DNA of 64,000 nt from Aquimarina macrocephali JAMB N27. GTDB taxonomy: Bacteria; Bacteroidota; Bacteroidia; Flavobacteriales; Flavobacteriaceae. This document shows, in pieces, positions 43,745 through 52,628 of this stretch. Every line of letters starts with the position of its first letter. Within the stretch, counting starts at the first letter, position 1. The notes under the pieces are model-generated. The model worked only from the letters and a program-made list of their open reading frames with translations. It was not told the DNA's origin and did not search any database. A program made the translations under genes and the position numbers. The stretch is from positions 87,930 to 151,929 of the forward strand of contig NZ_JACA01000027.1 in assembly GCF_000520995.1 (NCBI RefSeq). The letters run 5' to 3'.

Positions 43745-44524
43745 TTATAAATTCAGGCTATTATTCAACTTACGAAGTCGAACAGCTGTAAGTACTTTTT
43801 TGGTATATAAAGGAAAATCTGCATTTTGTATCCATCCAAAATATCCTGGCTCTTCTTCCATCACTTGTTCTACCAATTTACCTTTGTGTTTACCAAAAGA
43901 AAAAACTTCCTTCTTGTTATCATCATAAGCAATAAAACCGGCAAAATCTGCAAACTGTTTTCTAGAACTAAATTCTGACAAAAATTTAGCATCGTTTTCT
44001 AATTCTGGGTAACGATCTAACTGCGCTTTTAGCACTTCATAGGTAGCGAGTGTATCGGCTTCAGCAGAATGCGCATCTGTTAAATCTTTATCACAATAAA
44101 ATTTATATGCAGCAGATAATGTTCTCTTTTCCATTTTATGATAAATGGTTTGAACATCGATTGCAACTGTACTTTTCATATCAAAATCTAATCCCGCTCG
44201 TAATAATTCTTCAGCCAATAATGGTATATCAAACCGATTAGAATTAAAACCTCCCAAATCGCAGCCTTTTATCATTTCACTAACTTTACCAGCTAACTTC
44301 TTAAAAATAGGTTCATTAGCTACTTTAGCGTCATCGATACCGTGCACTGCTGTAGTTTCTGCAGGTATTGGCATTTCAGGATTAACCAACCAGGTTTTAC
44401 TTTCCTGGGTACCATTCGGAAATATTTTTAGAATAGAGATTTCTACAATTCGATCTTTAGAAATATTTATGCCGGTAGTTTCAAGATCAAAAAAACATAT
44501 CGGTCTTTTTAAATTAAGCTCCAT
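43745..44524 (-). CDS. DnaQ-like 3'-5' exonuclease with C-terminal DUF3820-like domain
   Basis: A 259-residue DEDDh exonuclease. The acidic and histidine residues are visible: D13 and E15 (FFDLETTG), D99 (GFNSNRFDIPLL), H152 and D157 (AHSAEADT). Residues 205-245 (VFSFGKHKGKLVEQVMEE, then GYFGWIQNADFP) match the DUF3820-type module also encoded alone at 6958-7182. Likely acts in DNA repair or proofreading. First gene of the four-gene unit; upstream is the metal regulator gene. Confidence 0.92.
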   Translation of the reverse strand: MELNLKRPICFFDLETTGINISKDRIVEISILKIFPNGTQESKTWLVNPEMPIPAETTAVHGIDDAKVANEPIFKKLAGKVSEMIKGCDLGGFNSNRFDIPLLAEELLRAGLDFDMKSTVAIDVQTIYHKMEKRTLSAAYKFYCDKDLTDAHSAEADTLATYEVLKAQLDRYPELENDAKFLSEFSSRKQFADFAGFIAYDDNKKEVFSFGKHKGKLVEQVMEEEPGYFGWIQNADFPLYTKKVLTAVRLRKLNNSLNL

Positions 44525-44605
44525 AAATTGATTGTGTGATACTCAAAGATAACAGCTATTCTTTAACATTCTTATAGACTAGCTCTATTTTAACATTTGC
44601 AAAAA

Positions 44606-45292
44606 CTATACAACCTTCTTAACGAATACATTATCCGCAAATTTTCTTGTAACCGTTTCTATTATATTATCAAATTTAATACGAATTGATTTATCAAATT
44701 CCCGAACTTCAAGAATTTTTATTTCACTACTTAATGCCAATCCGATTTCTGATACATATTTTAAAAAATGAACAGATCCATCATTTACAGCAACAAGTTG
44801 ACAAACATCCCCTTCTGATAAAGAAGAAAGCATAATTTTTGGTATAATCGAATATTCTCCATTTGCATTAGGAATCATCTCACCATGAGGGTCCTTTTTA
44901 GGAAAATCCATAAACCGATCCAATTCATCAATCAACTTACGAGATTTAATATGCTCTAATTGTTCTGCTACATCATGAACTTCATCCCAGGTAAAATTAA
45001 GATAGTTACATAAAAAAGTCTCCCATAACCTGTGTTTACGAATCAATCGTACTGCAATTGACTTACCTTCTTCTGTTAAATCTAATTTACCATACTTTTC
45101 ACTTACTACATAACCTTTGGTTTTCAACTTCTTAATCATATTATTTGTAGAAGCCGGAGAAACCTTAAGGTAATCTGCTAATTGGTTATTTCCCACTTTT
45201 ACAGAATCATCCTCAATAAGTAGCTGAAATATAGCTTTTAAGTAATCTTCTTCACTTTTTGTTAAATTATTCAAATTTAATTTGTTAGTCAT
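44606..45292 (-). CDS. mntR: DtxR/MntR-family metal-dependent repressor
   Basis: A 228-residue DtxR-family regulator with an N-terminal winged helix (about 8-75, recognition region SPASTNNMIKKLKTKGYV), dimer domain (76-145) and C-terminal FeoA/SH3-like domain. The metal residues are of MntR type: D16 in EEDYLK, where iron-type members have methionine, and E110 where they have cysteine, with E113, H114 and H87. I therefore infer manganese sensing; K19 replaces the second MntR glutamate. It is divergent from the receptor-transporter operon, with a 51-bp spacer holding palindromes. Autoregulation is likely because one palindrome covers its own start codon. The symbol is by residues, not proof. 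Confidence 0.88.
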   Translation of the reverse strand: MTNKLNLNNLTKSEEDYLKAIFQLLIEDDSVKVGNNQLADYLKVSPASTNNMIKKLKTKGYVVSEKYGKLDLTEEGKSIAVRLIRKHRLWETFLCNYLNFTWDEVHDVAEQLEHIKSRKLIDELDRFMDFPKKDPHGEMIPNANGEYSIIPKIMLSSLSEGDVCQLVAVNDGSVHFLKYVSEIGLALSSEIKILEVREFDKSIRIKFDNIIETVTRKFADNVFVKKVV

Positions 45293-45339
45293 GGCTAACT
45301 TTTTTAGTTTTGTCGAAATAATAAAACAAAATTACTAAA
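45284..45339. promoter_or_regulatory. Candidate MntR/DtxR operators in divergent spacer
   Basis: Site 1 (45284-45299): GTTAGTCATGGCTAAC, a 16-bp palindrome with one mismatched pair; its CAT is the regulator's start codon. Site 2 (45303-45339): TTTAGTTTTGT facing ACAAAATTACTAAA across a 12-nt centre. GTTAG/CTAAC half-sites recall DtxR-type boxes. Together they cover the whole promoter space of both divergent transcripts. Confidence 0.6.
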
Positions 45340-45343
45340 CCTA

Positions 45344-47569
45344 ATGCAATTACGTATAATAATCTTACTTACTTTTACAAACTGCCTGACTTGCAACTCA
45401 TTATACTCCCAAGAGCTCAATTCTACCAATACACTAAAAGGAGTGATATACGATGATAGCGGAGTACTTCCTTTTGCTAATATTTATATAGAAGGAACAT
45501 CTTTAGGAAGTTCGAGTGATGAGAATGGAGTATTTATTATAGAAAATATACCAACAGGAAGTTATAAAGTGGTTGCTTCATTTACAGGCTACACCCCTAT
45601 TAAAAAAAAGGTTTCTATTACAGCTGGAGAAAACAAAATAAACCTTGTTATGTCAGAAGGATCATCTCTCGATGAAGTGGTAATCACAGGAACTTTGAAA
45701 GCCGTAAGCCGATCAGAAAGTCCCGTTCCTGTAGAAATCTACTCTCCTACATTTTTCAAAAAAAACCCAACACCTAATTTGTTTGAATCTTTACAAAACG
45801 TAAACGGAGTAAGACCACAACTTAACTGTAGTATTTGTAACACTGGAGATATACACATTAATGGTTTAGAAGGACCTTACACATTGGTAATGATTGACGG
45901 AATGCCTATTGTAAGTGGATTATCAACCGTTTATGGATTATCAGGAATACCTAATTCATTGATCGATAGAATTGAAGTAGTAAAAGGACCTGCTTCATCT
46001 CTATATGGAAGTGAAGCTGTTGGAGGTCTCATCAATGTTATTACAAAAAACCCTAATGATGCTCCCGAAGTGAGTACCGATGTTTTTGCAACCAGCTGGG
46101 GTGAAACCAATATAGATTTTGGTTTTAAAACCAAATTAGGTAATGCCACAGCATTATTTGGCGCAAATTATTTTTATTATGATCAAGTCATAGACAACAA
46201 CGATGACGGGTTTACCGATCTTACATTGCAAGACCGTATATCTATTTTTAACAAATGGAATTTCAATCGTAAAAGTGGAAAAAACTTTACGCTTGCTGGC
46301 AGGTTTTATTATGAAGATAGATGGGGAGGAGAAAATGAATGGAATTCGAATTTTAGAGGAAGCGATCAAATATATGGAGAGAGTATATATACAGCACGTT
46401 ATGAAATACTTGGCAATTATGAATTACCAGTAAAAGAACCTTTAACACTCTCTTTTTCATATACAGATCACGATCAAGATTCATATTATGGAATCGTGTC
46501 CTACCAAGCAAAACAACGCATTGGTTTCACTCAATTAACCTGGGATAAAAAACTAAAATCACACGATCTTCTATTCGGAGCTGCATATAGATATCAATAT
46601 TACGATGACAATACACCAGCAACAGCGATAAATGACCTCAACAATCCCGAAGAAACAAGCACTCCAGGTATATTTTTACAAGACGAAATCACACTGGCCT
46701 CCAAACATAAACTATTATTAGGAGCAAGATTAGATTATCATAACCGACACGGAACTATTTTTACCCCAAGACTTGCCTATAAATGGAGTATTAATGATAA
46801 AAATATTTTTAGACTCAATGCCGGTACAGGATTTAGAGTAGTTAATCTTTTTACAGAAGATCATGCAGCTCTTACAGGTTCTCGCGAGGTGATCATCGAA
46901 GAAGATCTCGATCCAGAAGAATCTTACAATGTAAACCTTAACTACATCAAAAAAATATTTTTTGACAACGGAACCTTTTTAGGTTTAGATGCTTCTGCAT
47001 GGTATACATATTTTACAAATGCCATCATTCCTGACTATGAAACAAATTCTTCAGAAATACGATATGGCAATTTAGATGGTCATGCAGTCTCTACAGGAGT
47101 AAGTCTTAATACTAATATTAACTTCTCTAATGGCCTAAAATTTACATTAGGAATGAGTGGCCTAAATGTTTCAAATACCGAGAATGGAGTAACTACACGC
47201 CAGATACTCACAGAAAGTTTTACCGGAACCTGGGGAGTTACTTATAAAATACAATCTCTTAACCTAACATTAGACTATACAGGAAATATATATGGACCTA
47301 TGCGATTAGCAACTCAAGGCCCAGATGATCCCCGAAGAGATAAATCACCCTGGTGGAGTATCCAAAACATACAATTCTCTCACAAAACTAAAAACAGTAT
47401 AGAAATTTATGGAGGTGTTAAAAATTTATTAGACTGGACACCTAGCCGAGGGAATCCTTTTTTAATAGCCGGAGCTGATGATCCATTTGGACCAGATTTT
47501 GATACCACCTATATATATGCTTCTAATCAAGGAATACGAGGTTTTATAGGTGTTCGTTATTCCTTGTAA
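45344..47569 (+). CDS. TonB-dependent receptor with CxxC plug
   Basis: A 741-residue outer-membrane receptor. After the signal sequence, residues 30-105 form a CarboxypepD_reg-like domain (GVIYDDSGVLPFANIYIEG) and 110-235 the plug, ending in a TonB-type VVKGPASSLYGSEAVGG. A 22-strand barrel follows, with terminal phenylalanine-free end GVRYSL. The plug holds C162-S-I-C165 in NCSICNTGDIHING, a redox-capable or metal-capable pair. First gene of the metal-uptake operon, so its likely cargo is a manganese or related metal complex; cargo is inference. Confidence 0.92.
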   Translation: MQLRIIILLTFTNCLTCNSLYSQELNSTNTLKGVIYDDSGVLPFANIYIEGTSLGSSSDENGVFIIENIPTGSYKVVASFTGYTPIKKKVSITAGENKINLVMSEGSSLDEVVITGTLKAVSRSESPVPVEIYSPTFFKKNPTPNLFESLQNVNGVRPQLNCSICNTGDIHINGLEGPYTLVMIDGMPIVSGLSTVYGLSGIPNSLIDRIEVVKGPASSLYGSEAVGGLINVITKNPNDAPEVSTDVFATSWGETNIDFGFKTKLGNATALFGANYFYYDQVIDNNDDGFTDLTLQDRISIFNKWNFNRKSGKNFTLAGRFYYEDRWGGENEWNSNFRGSDQIYGESIYTARYEILGNYELPVKEPLTLSFSYTDHDQDSYYGIVSYQAKQRIGFTQLTWDKKLKSHDLLFGAAYRYQYYDDNTPATAINDLNNPEETSTPGIFLQDEITLASKHKLLLGARLDYHNRHGTIFTPRLAYKWSINDKNIFRLNAGTGFRVVNLFTEDHAALTGSREVIIEEDLDPEESYNVNLNYIKKIFFDNGTFLGLDASAWYTYFTNAIIPDYETNSSEIRYGNLDGHAVSTGVSLNTNINFSNGLKFTLGMSGLNVSNTENGVTTRQILTESFTGTWGVTYKIQSLNLTLDYTGNIYGPMRLATQGPDDPRRDKSPWWSIQNIQFSHKTKNSIEIYGGVKNLLDWTPSRGNPFLIAGADDPFGPDFDTTYIYASNQGIRGFIGVRYSL

Positions 47570-47581
47570 ACTCAATACAAA

Positions 47582-48061
47582 ATGAAAGTTTTTTATACTA
47601 TATCATTCTTTATTTTATCACTTGTATATCAAAACGCAACAGCGCAATTACAAATAGATTCTTTTAAGTCTATAGAAGACAAAATGACTATTGTTCCAAA
47701 ACCTTTAGTTGTATTTATTCATACAGATTGGTGTATGTACTGCAAGAATATGGAAAATACAACTTTTAAGAATAATGATATTATACAACAGTTAAATGAA
47801 AAATTTTATTTCGCTTCATTAAATGGTGAAAGTCGTGAAACTATACATTTTCTAAACAACTCCTTTCGTTTTCAACCTAACGGAAATAAAACCGGAGTAC
47901 ATCAATTAGCCAGAGAACTTGCTACAGTTAATAACCAAATTGGCTATCCAACATTAGCAATTCTAAATCACAAATACGAAATCATATTTCAACAGCAATC
48001 TTTTTTAAGTGCTAAAGAACTTATTAAAATATTAAATAAACTTTCTAAAAATGATTCATAA
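47582..48061 (+). CDS. Secreted thioredoxin-fold protein
   Basis: A 159-residue periplasmic thioredoxin-like protein with signal peptide (cleavage near residue 21, TAQ). The redox site is W50-C51-M-Y-C54 in HTDWCMYCKNMENTTF, and GYPTLAILN holds the cis-proline. Start 12 bp after the receptor gene and an 11-bp overlap with the binding-protein gene point to tight co-expression. A redox partner for the receptor's plug CxxC, or for disulfides in the transporter path, is my inference. Confidence 0.88.
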   Translation: MKVFYTISFFILSLVYQNATAQLQIDSFKSIEDKMTIVPKPLVVFIHTDWCMYCKNMENTTFKNNDIIQQLNEKFYFASLNGESRETIHFLNNSFRFQPNGNKTGVHQLARELATVNNQIGYPTLAILNHKYEIIFQQQSFLSAKELIKILNKLSKNDS

Positions 48062-48968
48062 AAAATTAATAGTATTACTTCTTGTTTTTACGTTTTTCTC
48101 TTGTAAAAAAGAAGTGAAGGATAAAAATCAAAAATTACAAGTGGTTACTACCACCTCTATGATCACCGATATGGTTAAAAACATAGGAGGAGATTTAATT
48201 GAAGTCCAGGGGTTAATGGGTAGCGGTGTCGATCCTCATTTATACAAAGCCAGTGAAGGTGATGTATCTAAATTAGTGAATGCCGATGTGATTTTTTATA
48301 ACGGCCTGCACCTAGAAGGGAAATTGGTAGAAGTATTTAAAAAAATGAAGCATCAGGATATTAACACCATAGCAATTGGAGACAGCTTAGACAAAAACAC
48401 GCTAATCGGTTCTGATTATTTTGCTTCTAATTATGACCCGCATATATGGTTTAGTGTTGAAAACTGGAAAATCATAACGGCTTTTGTTACACATAAACTT
48501 ACTGAGGTAGATCCAAAAAATGCTGAAGCTTTTAAAGCTAACGGAAAAGCATATTTAGCTAAGCTTAATGAATTAGAAACTACATTAAAAAATACCATTG
48601 CTACCTTACCAAAAGAGAAACGAATTCTGGTTACCGCACACGATGCCTTTAGTTATTTTGGGAAAGCATATGATTTTAATGTAGTTGGCTTACAAGGGTT
48701 ATCTACCGCTACTGAAGCCGGGGTGCAAGATGTTCAAAAATTAGCTAACTTTATTATTGAGAAGGAAGTAAAAGCTATTTTTGTAGAAAGCTCTGTTCCT
48801 AAACGAACTATTGAAGCTTTGCAAGCTGCGGTAAAATCAAAGAATCATGAAGTAACAATAGGCGGAACATTATTCTCTGATGCATTAGGCAATGCAGGAA
48901 CAAAAGAAGGCACCTACACTGGGATGTTTGAATATAATGTCAATACTATCATAAATGCGCTGAAATAG
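48051..48968 (+). CDS. TroA/ZnuA-type metal-binding lipoprotein
   Basis: A 305-residue cluster A-I (A9 family) substrate-binding lipoprotein (lipobox FFSC, C18). The likely metal ligands are H63 (GVDPHLYK), H131 (DPHIWFS), H197 (VTAHDAFSYF) and D277 (LFSDALG). That H-H-H-D set is as in treponemal TroA rather than the H-H-E-D set of MntC/PsaA. No His-rich loop typical of dedicated zinc carriers is present. Metal may be Mn, Zn or Fe; the MntR-type regulator next door favours Mn. It overlaps the thioredoxin gene by 11 bp. Confidence 0.92.
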   Translation: MIHKKLIVLLLVFTFFSCKKEVKDKNQKLQVVTTTSMITDMVKNIGGDLIEVQGLMGSGVDPHLYKASEGDVSKLVNADVIFYNGLHLEGKLVEVFKKMKHQDINTIAIGDSLDKNTLIGSDYFASNYDPHIWFSVENWKIITAFVTHKLTEVDPKNAEAFKANGKAYLAKLNELETTLKNTIATLPKEKRILVTAHDAFSYFGKAYDFNVVGLQGLSTATEAGVQDVQKLANFIIEKEVKAIFVESSVPKRTIEALQAAVKSKNHEVTIGGTLFSDALGNAGTKEGTYTGMFEYNVNTIINALK

Positions 48969-49016
48969 TAGTAAGCAAGTAGTTTGTAATAGTTATATTG
49001 AATAAAATTTGTTTAA

Positions 49017-49757
49017 ATGAAAGAACAAAAAATCGCAGTTCAAATAGATGATTTAACTGTAGCTTACAATTACAAGCCTGTACTGTGGGATATTGACCTT
49101 GCTATACCAGAAGGTGTACTTATGGCTATTGTAGGTCCAAATGGAGCAGGAAAATCTACTCTTATAAAATCGATTTTAGATATTATCAAACCCATTGCAG
49201 GAAGTACTCAAATTTATGGGAAACCTTATAAAAAACAACGATCACTGGTAGCCTATGTTCCTCAAAAAGGAAGTGTAGACTGGGATTTTCCCACCACCGC
49301 ACTAGATGTGGTAATGATGGGAACCTATGGAAGTCTGGGATGGATCAAAAGACCAGGGCAAAAACAGAAAAAAGCTGCTCTTGAAGCATTAGAAAAAGTA
49401 GGTATGCTTTCTTTTAAAAGCAGACAGATTAGTCAACTATCCGGAGGACAACAACAACGTATATTTTTGGCAAGGGCTTTGGTTCAAAATGCATCTATAT
49501 ATTTTATGGATGAACCTTTTCAAGGTGTTGATGCTACTACAGAAAAAGCTATTATTAATATCTTAAAAGAACTTAGGAAAGCCGGAAAAACAGTAATTGT
49601 AGTACATCATGATTTGCAAACAGTACCCGAATATTTTGATTGGGTCACTTTCCTTAATGTAAAAAAGATCGCTACCGGACCGGTAAAAGACATTTTTAAT
49701 GATGATAACTTAACAAAAACCTACGGGATTAATTACAAGGTTAGCGTACAACAATAA
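49017..49757 (+). CDS. Metal ABC transporter ATP-binding protein
   Basis: A 246-residue ATPase of the TroB/MntB/ZnuC type. Walker [10 protein letters not shown] (40-48), Q-loop near [13 protein letters not shown], signature LSGGQQQR, Walker B IYFMDEP and the switch histidine in VVHHDL are all intact. It follows the binding-protein gene by 48 bp and precedes the first permease by 5 bp. Confidence 0.95.
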   Translation: MKEQKIAVQIDDLTVAYNYKPVLWDIDLAIPEGVLMAIVGPNGAGKSTLIKSILDIIKPIAGSTQIYGKPYKKQRSLVAYVPQKGSVDWDFPTTALDVVMMGTYGSLGWIKRPGQKQKKAALEALEKVGMLSFKSRQISQLSGGQQQRIFLARALVQNASIYFMDEPFQGVDATTEKAIINILKELRKAGKTVIVVHHDLQTVPEYFDWVTFLNVKKIATGPVKDIFNDDNLTKTYGINYKVSVQQ

Positions 49758-49762
49758 GAACT

Positions 49763-50893
49763 ATGGATATAAAAGAATACATAGAACTTGTCTTTACAGA
49801 TTATACTTTACGCACAATAACACTGGGCACGGCTGTACTTGGTGCTATTTGTGGTATGCTAGGTAGCTTTGCTGTATTGCGTAAACAAAGTTTATTAGGA
49901 GATGCAATTTCTCATGCCGCATTGCCGGGTATAGCCATAGCTTTTCTGATTATAGACACAAAAAATAGCTCTGCATTTCTATTAGGCGCACTAATTAGTG
50001 GTTTAATTGGTACTTTTTGGATCCGTGGTATAACCAGTAAAACGCATCTTAAATCTGATACAGCTTTAGGTCTTATATTATCATTATTCTTTGGATTTGG
50101 AATGTTACTACTAACCTATATTCAAAAAATGCCCAATGCTAATCAGGCTGGTTTAGAAAGTTACCTTTTTGGACAGGCTGCCACACTTTTAGAAAGCGAT
50201 GTATGGCTCATGATCATCGTTACAGGAATTAGTTTGGTCGTTTTATTATTATTCTGGAAAGAACTCAAACTATTATTATTCGATGCTGATTACACTAAGA
50301 CATTGGGATTTAACACCAAATTCTTAGACATTCTTATCACTACATTTATTGTAATTGCTATTGTATTAGGACTACAAACTGTAGGCGTAGTATTAATGAG
50401 TGCTATGTTATTAGCTCCTGCCGCAGCGGCTAGACAATGGACAAACAACTTAGCCGTAATGGTTATCTTGGCTGCAATTTTTGGCGCATTCTCCGGAGTC
50501 TTCGGGACTGCTATCAGCGCCAGTCACAATAACTTATCTACAGGACCCGTAATTGTATTAGTTGCTGGTGTTTTTGTATTATTTTCTTTTATATTTTCTC
50601 CTGGCCGTGGACTACTATTTAGAGAAATCCGATTTAGAAAAAACAGAAGTGATCTTCAATTACATAAAACATTATCTTTTATGTATAATATTGCCAGTAC
50701 ACACGAAAATATTGCTCATCCACATGCAATTAAAATCTTAAATAACTTTCAGGGTTTCACCAGAAAATCACTTCAAAAACTAGAAGATAAAGATTATGTC
50801 AAAATTGAGGGCAGTATGTGGTCCCTAACCGAGTCTGGATATAAAACTGCTTCCAATTTATATGATCAATTAACAAAAGAAGAGAATGAGTAA
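49763..50893 (+). CDS. Metal ABC permease with C-terminal winged-helix-like domain
   Basis: A 376-residue ABC-3 (TroC/MntC-type) permease. About eight transmembrane helices cover residues 12-290, including LRKQSLLGDAISHAALPGIA, typical of the family. After the last helix (VAGVFVLFSFIFSPG) comes a soluble tail of about 85 residues. Its sequence FTRKSLQKLEDKDYVKIEGS... WSLTESGYK resembles the recognition helix and wing of the DtxR-type regulator in the same locus. Such tails occur on some Tro-type permeases; here a metal-gating or transcription-linked role is inference. It overlaps the second permease by 8 bp. Confidence 0.9.
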   Translation: MDIKEYIELVFTDYTLRTITLGTAVLGAICGMLGSFAVLRKQSLLGDAISHAALPGIAIAFLIIDTKNSSAFLLGALISGLIGTFWIRGITSKTHLKSDTALGLILSLFFGFGMLLLTYIQKMPNANQAGLESYLFGQAATLLESDVWLMIIVTGISLVVLLLFWKELKLLLFDADYTKTLGFNTKFLDILITTFIVIAIVLGLQTVGVVLMSAMLLAPAAAARQWTNNLAVMVILAAIFGAFSGVFGTAISASHNNLSTGPVIVLVAGVFVLFSFIFSPGRGLLFREIRFRKNRSDLQLHKTLSFMYNIASTHENIAHPHAIKILNNFQGFTRKSLQKLEDKDYVKIEGSMWSLTESGYKTASNLYDQLTKEENE

Positions 50894-52046
50894 CGCACAG
50901 ATAGAAATACAACTAATTGCCAGCCTGGTAGCAATAGCTTGCGCTATCCCAGGAACTTTTTTAGTATTACGAAAAATGGCATTAATCACTGATGCAATTA
51001 GTCATTCAATCTTGCCAGGTATTGTGATTGGTTTTTTTATTACTCATGACTTATCATCACCTTTATTGATTATTCTTGCTGCTGCAAGCGGTGTCATTAC
51101 TGTAATATTGGTAGAGTTTATCCAAAAGACAGGCTTAGTAAAAGAAGATACTGCAATAGGTCTCGTTTTTCCTGCCTTGTTTAGTATTGGGATCATACTT
51201 ATTGCACAGAATGCAAATGATGTACACCTAGATGTTGATGCTGTATTATTAGGAGAACTTGCCTTTGCCCCCTTTGATCGATTAATTATAGGAGGCACAG
51301 ATGTAGGTCCTAAATCTTTATGGATCATAGGTACTATATTATTGATTACACTAGGTCTATTATTTGCATTTTTTAAGGAACTAAAAGTAAGTACATTCGA
51401 TGCAGGTTTAGCTTCTGCTCTTGGATTATCACCTGTAGTTATGCATTATGGACTAATGACTGTTTCATCAATCACTACGGTAGGTGCTTTTGACGCAGTT
51501 GGTGCTATTTTGGTCATTGCATTAATGATTGCTCCTGCCGCTACTGCTTATCTACTAACAAATGACTTAAAAAAAATGCTTCTGTTATCTGTTATATTTG
51601 GAGTTAGTAGTGCCATTATAGGATATTGGGTAGCACATGCATTAGATACATCTATTTCTGGATCAATGACTACAGTATTAGGATTAGTTTTCTTATTCGT
51701 ATACTTATTTGCTCCCAACAAAGGTTTGTTTTCTGTGTTGTATAGACAAAAACAACAACGTATCGAGGTTTCCTTACTCACCTTTCTTCTTCACTTGGGG
51801 AACCACCATGAAGAGGAAGAACGGCATGTAAAACACTTAAATGAACATATTAACTGGCAGAAGGTACAATCAAAATCTGTTTTGAATCTGGCACTTAAAA
51901 ACAATATGATCACGATTAATAATGATATTGTTTCTTTAACTAAAAAAGGAAAAAATTTCACAACAGAAGCAATTGATTATATTGTAACTAATAAAAATTC
52001 TGAAATCGAAAACATGAAGGATCGGTTTTTTCTATTTAGAGGTTAA
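50886..52046 (+). CDS. Second metal ABC permease, also with winged-helix-like tail
   Basis: A 386-residue ABC-3 permease (TroD type) with LRKMALITDAISHSILPGIVI near the front and about eight to nine helices to residue 280. The tail from 290 contains a His-rich stretch (LLHLGNHHEEEERHVKHLNEH) that may bind metal. It is followed by a winged-helix-like segment VLNLALKNNMITINNDIVSL then TKKGKNF. It forms a heterodimeric channel with the preceding permease. Last gene of the operon; the next gene downstream is broken. Confidence 0.9.
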   Translation: MSNAQIEIQLIASLVAIACAIPGTFLVLRKMALITDAISHSILPGIVIGFFITHDLSSPLLIILAAASGVITVILVEFIQKTGLVKEDTAIGLVFPALFSIGIILIAQNANDVHLDVDAVLLGELAFAPFDRLIIGGTDVGPKSLWIIGTILLITLGLLFAFFKELKVSTFDAGLASALGLSPVVMHYGLMTVSSITTVGAFDAVGAILVIALMIAPAATAYLLTNDLKKMLLLSVIFGVSSAIIGYWVAHALDTSISGSMTTVLGLVFLFVYLFAPNKGLFSVLYRQKQQRIEVSLLTFLLHLGNHHEEEERHVKHLNEHINWQKVQSKSVLNLALKNNMITINNDIVSLTKKGKNFTTEAIDYIVTNKNSEIENMKDRFFLFRG

Positions 52047-52075
52047 AACCTGTATCTTTAAAGAAAAAAAGTGAA

Positions 52076-52450
52076 ATGTTCGCGTCTTTAAAAAAGAATT
52101 TTATACCACTATCCATTTTATTTTTTTTAATCAGTTGTACTTCCTATGCTCAGGAAAAACCTGTTCGTTTAGTAGAAGAGAAATAGAAAAAAAGAACAAT
52201 CATATATGTCCAAAATGATACGGATACAGATAAGAGTGTATTTTTAAAAGTAAATCCGACTGGATATCGCAGGAGTGCACAGCGACCTATTATTAAAAAC
52301 ATCCCTGCCAAAGCTAAAACACAAATGCTGATCCTTATTCCATTAACAAATGTTGAATCTCATTATACATATAATCTGATTGTAAATGAAGAATTAGAGA
52401 CAATAGACGTAAAGCATAGTAAAAGTTCAAAAAAGAAAGATAGTATCTGA
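52076..52450 (+). pseudogene. Small secreted-protein gene interrupted by TAG
   Basis: From ATG 52076 a signal peptide reads MFASLKKNFIPLSILFFLIS then CTSYAQ. At codon 37 (52184-52186) there is an in-frame TAG within a lysine-rich segment. The frame then continues for 87 codons to TGA at 52448. The downstream part (IIKNIPAKAKTQMLILIPLT) looks protein-like, and the frame has no other stop. A nonsense mutation or a sequencing error in a gene for a periplasmic protein of about 124 residues fits best. It lies 29 bp after the metal permease gene and could have been its operon partner. Confidence 0.6.
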
Positions 52451-52628
52451 GTTATAACCATCTAAAAAGTTTGATTTATATATACGAATTCTAAGATTAA
52501 GAGGAGTATAAAAAAACGAACCTCTATCCTTTATTGTTTAGCTTTTGCAAGCGAAAACAATTATAAAACTTGTTTAACATAGAAATCTATATATTTAGAC
52601 TTAAAAAATCTAATTCATCCAAAAGTAT

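Noticed and set aside
45284..45299. Palindrome as part of a transposon end
   Set aside because: No matching copy elsewhere in the window, and its position in a divergent regulator promoter explains it better.
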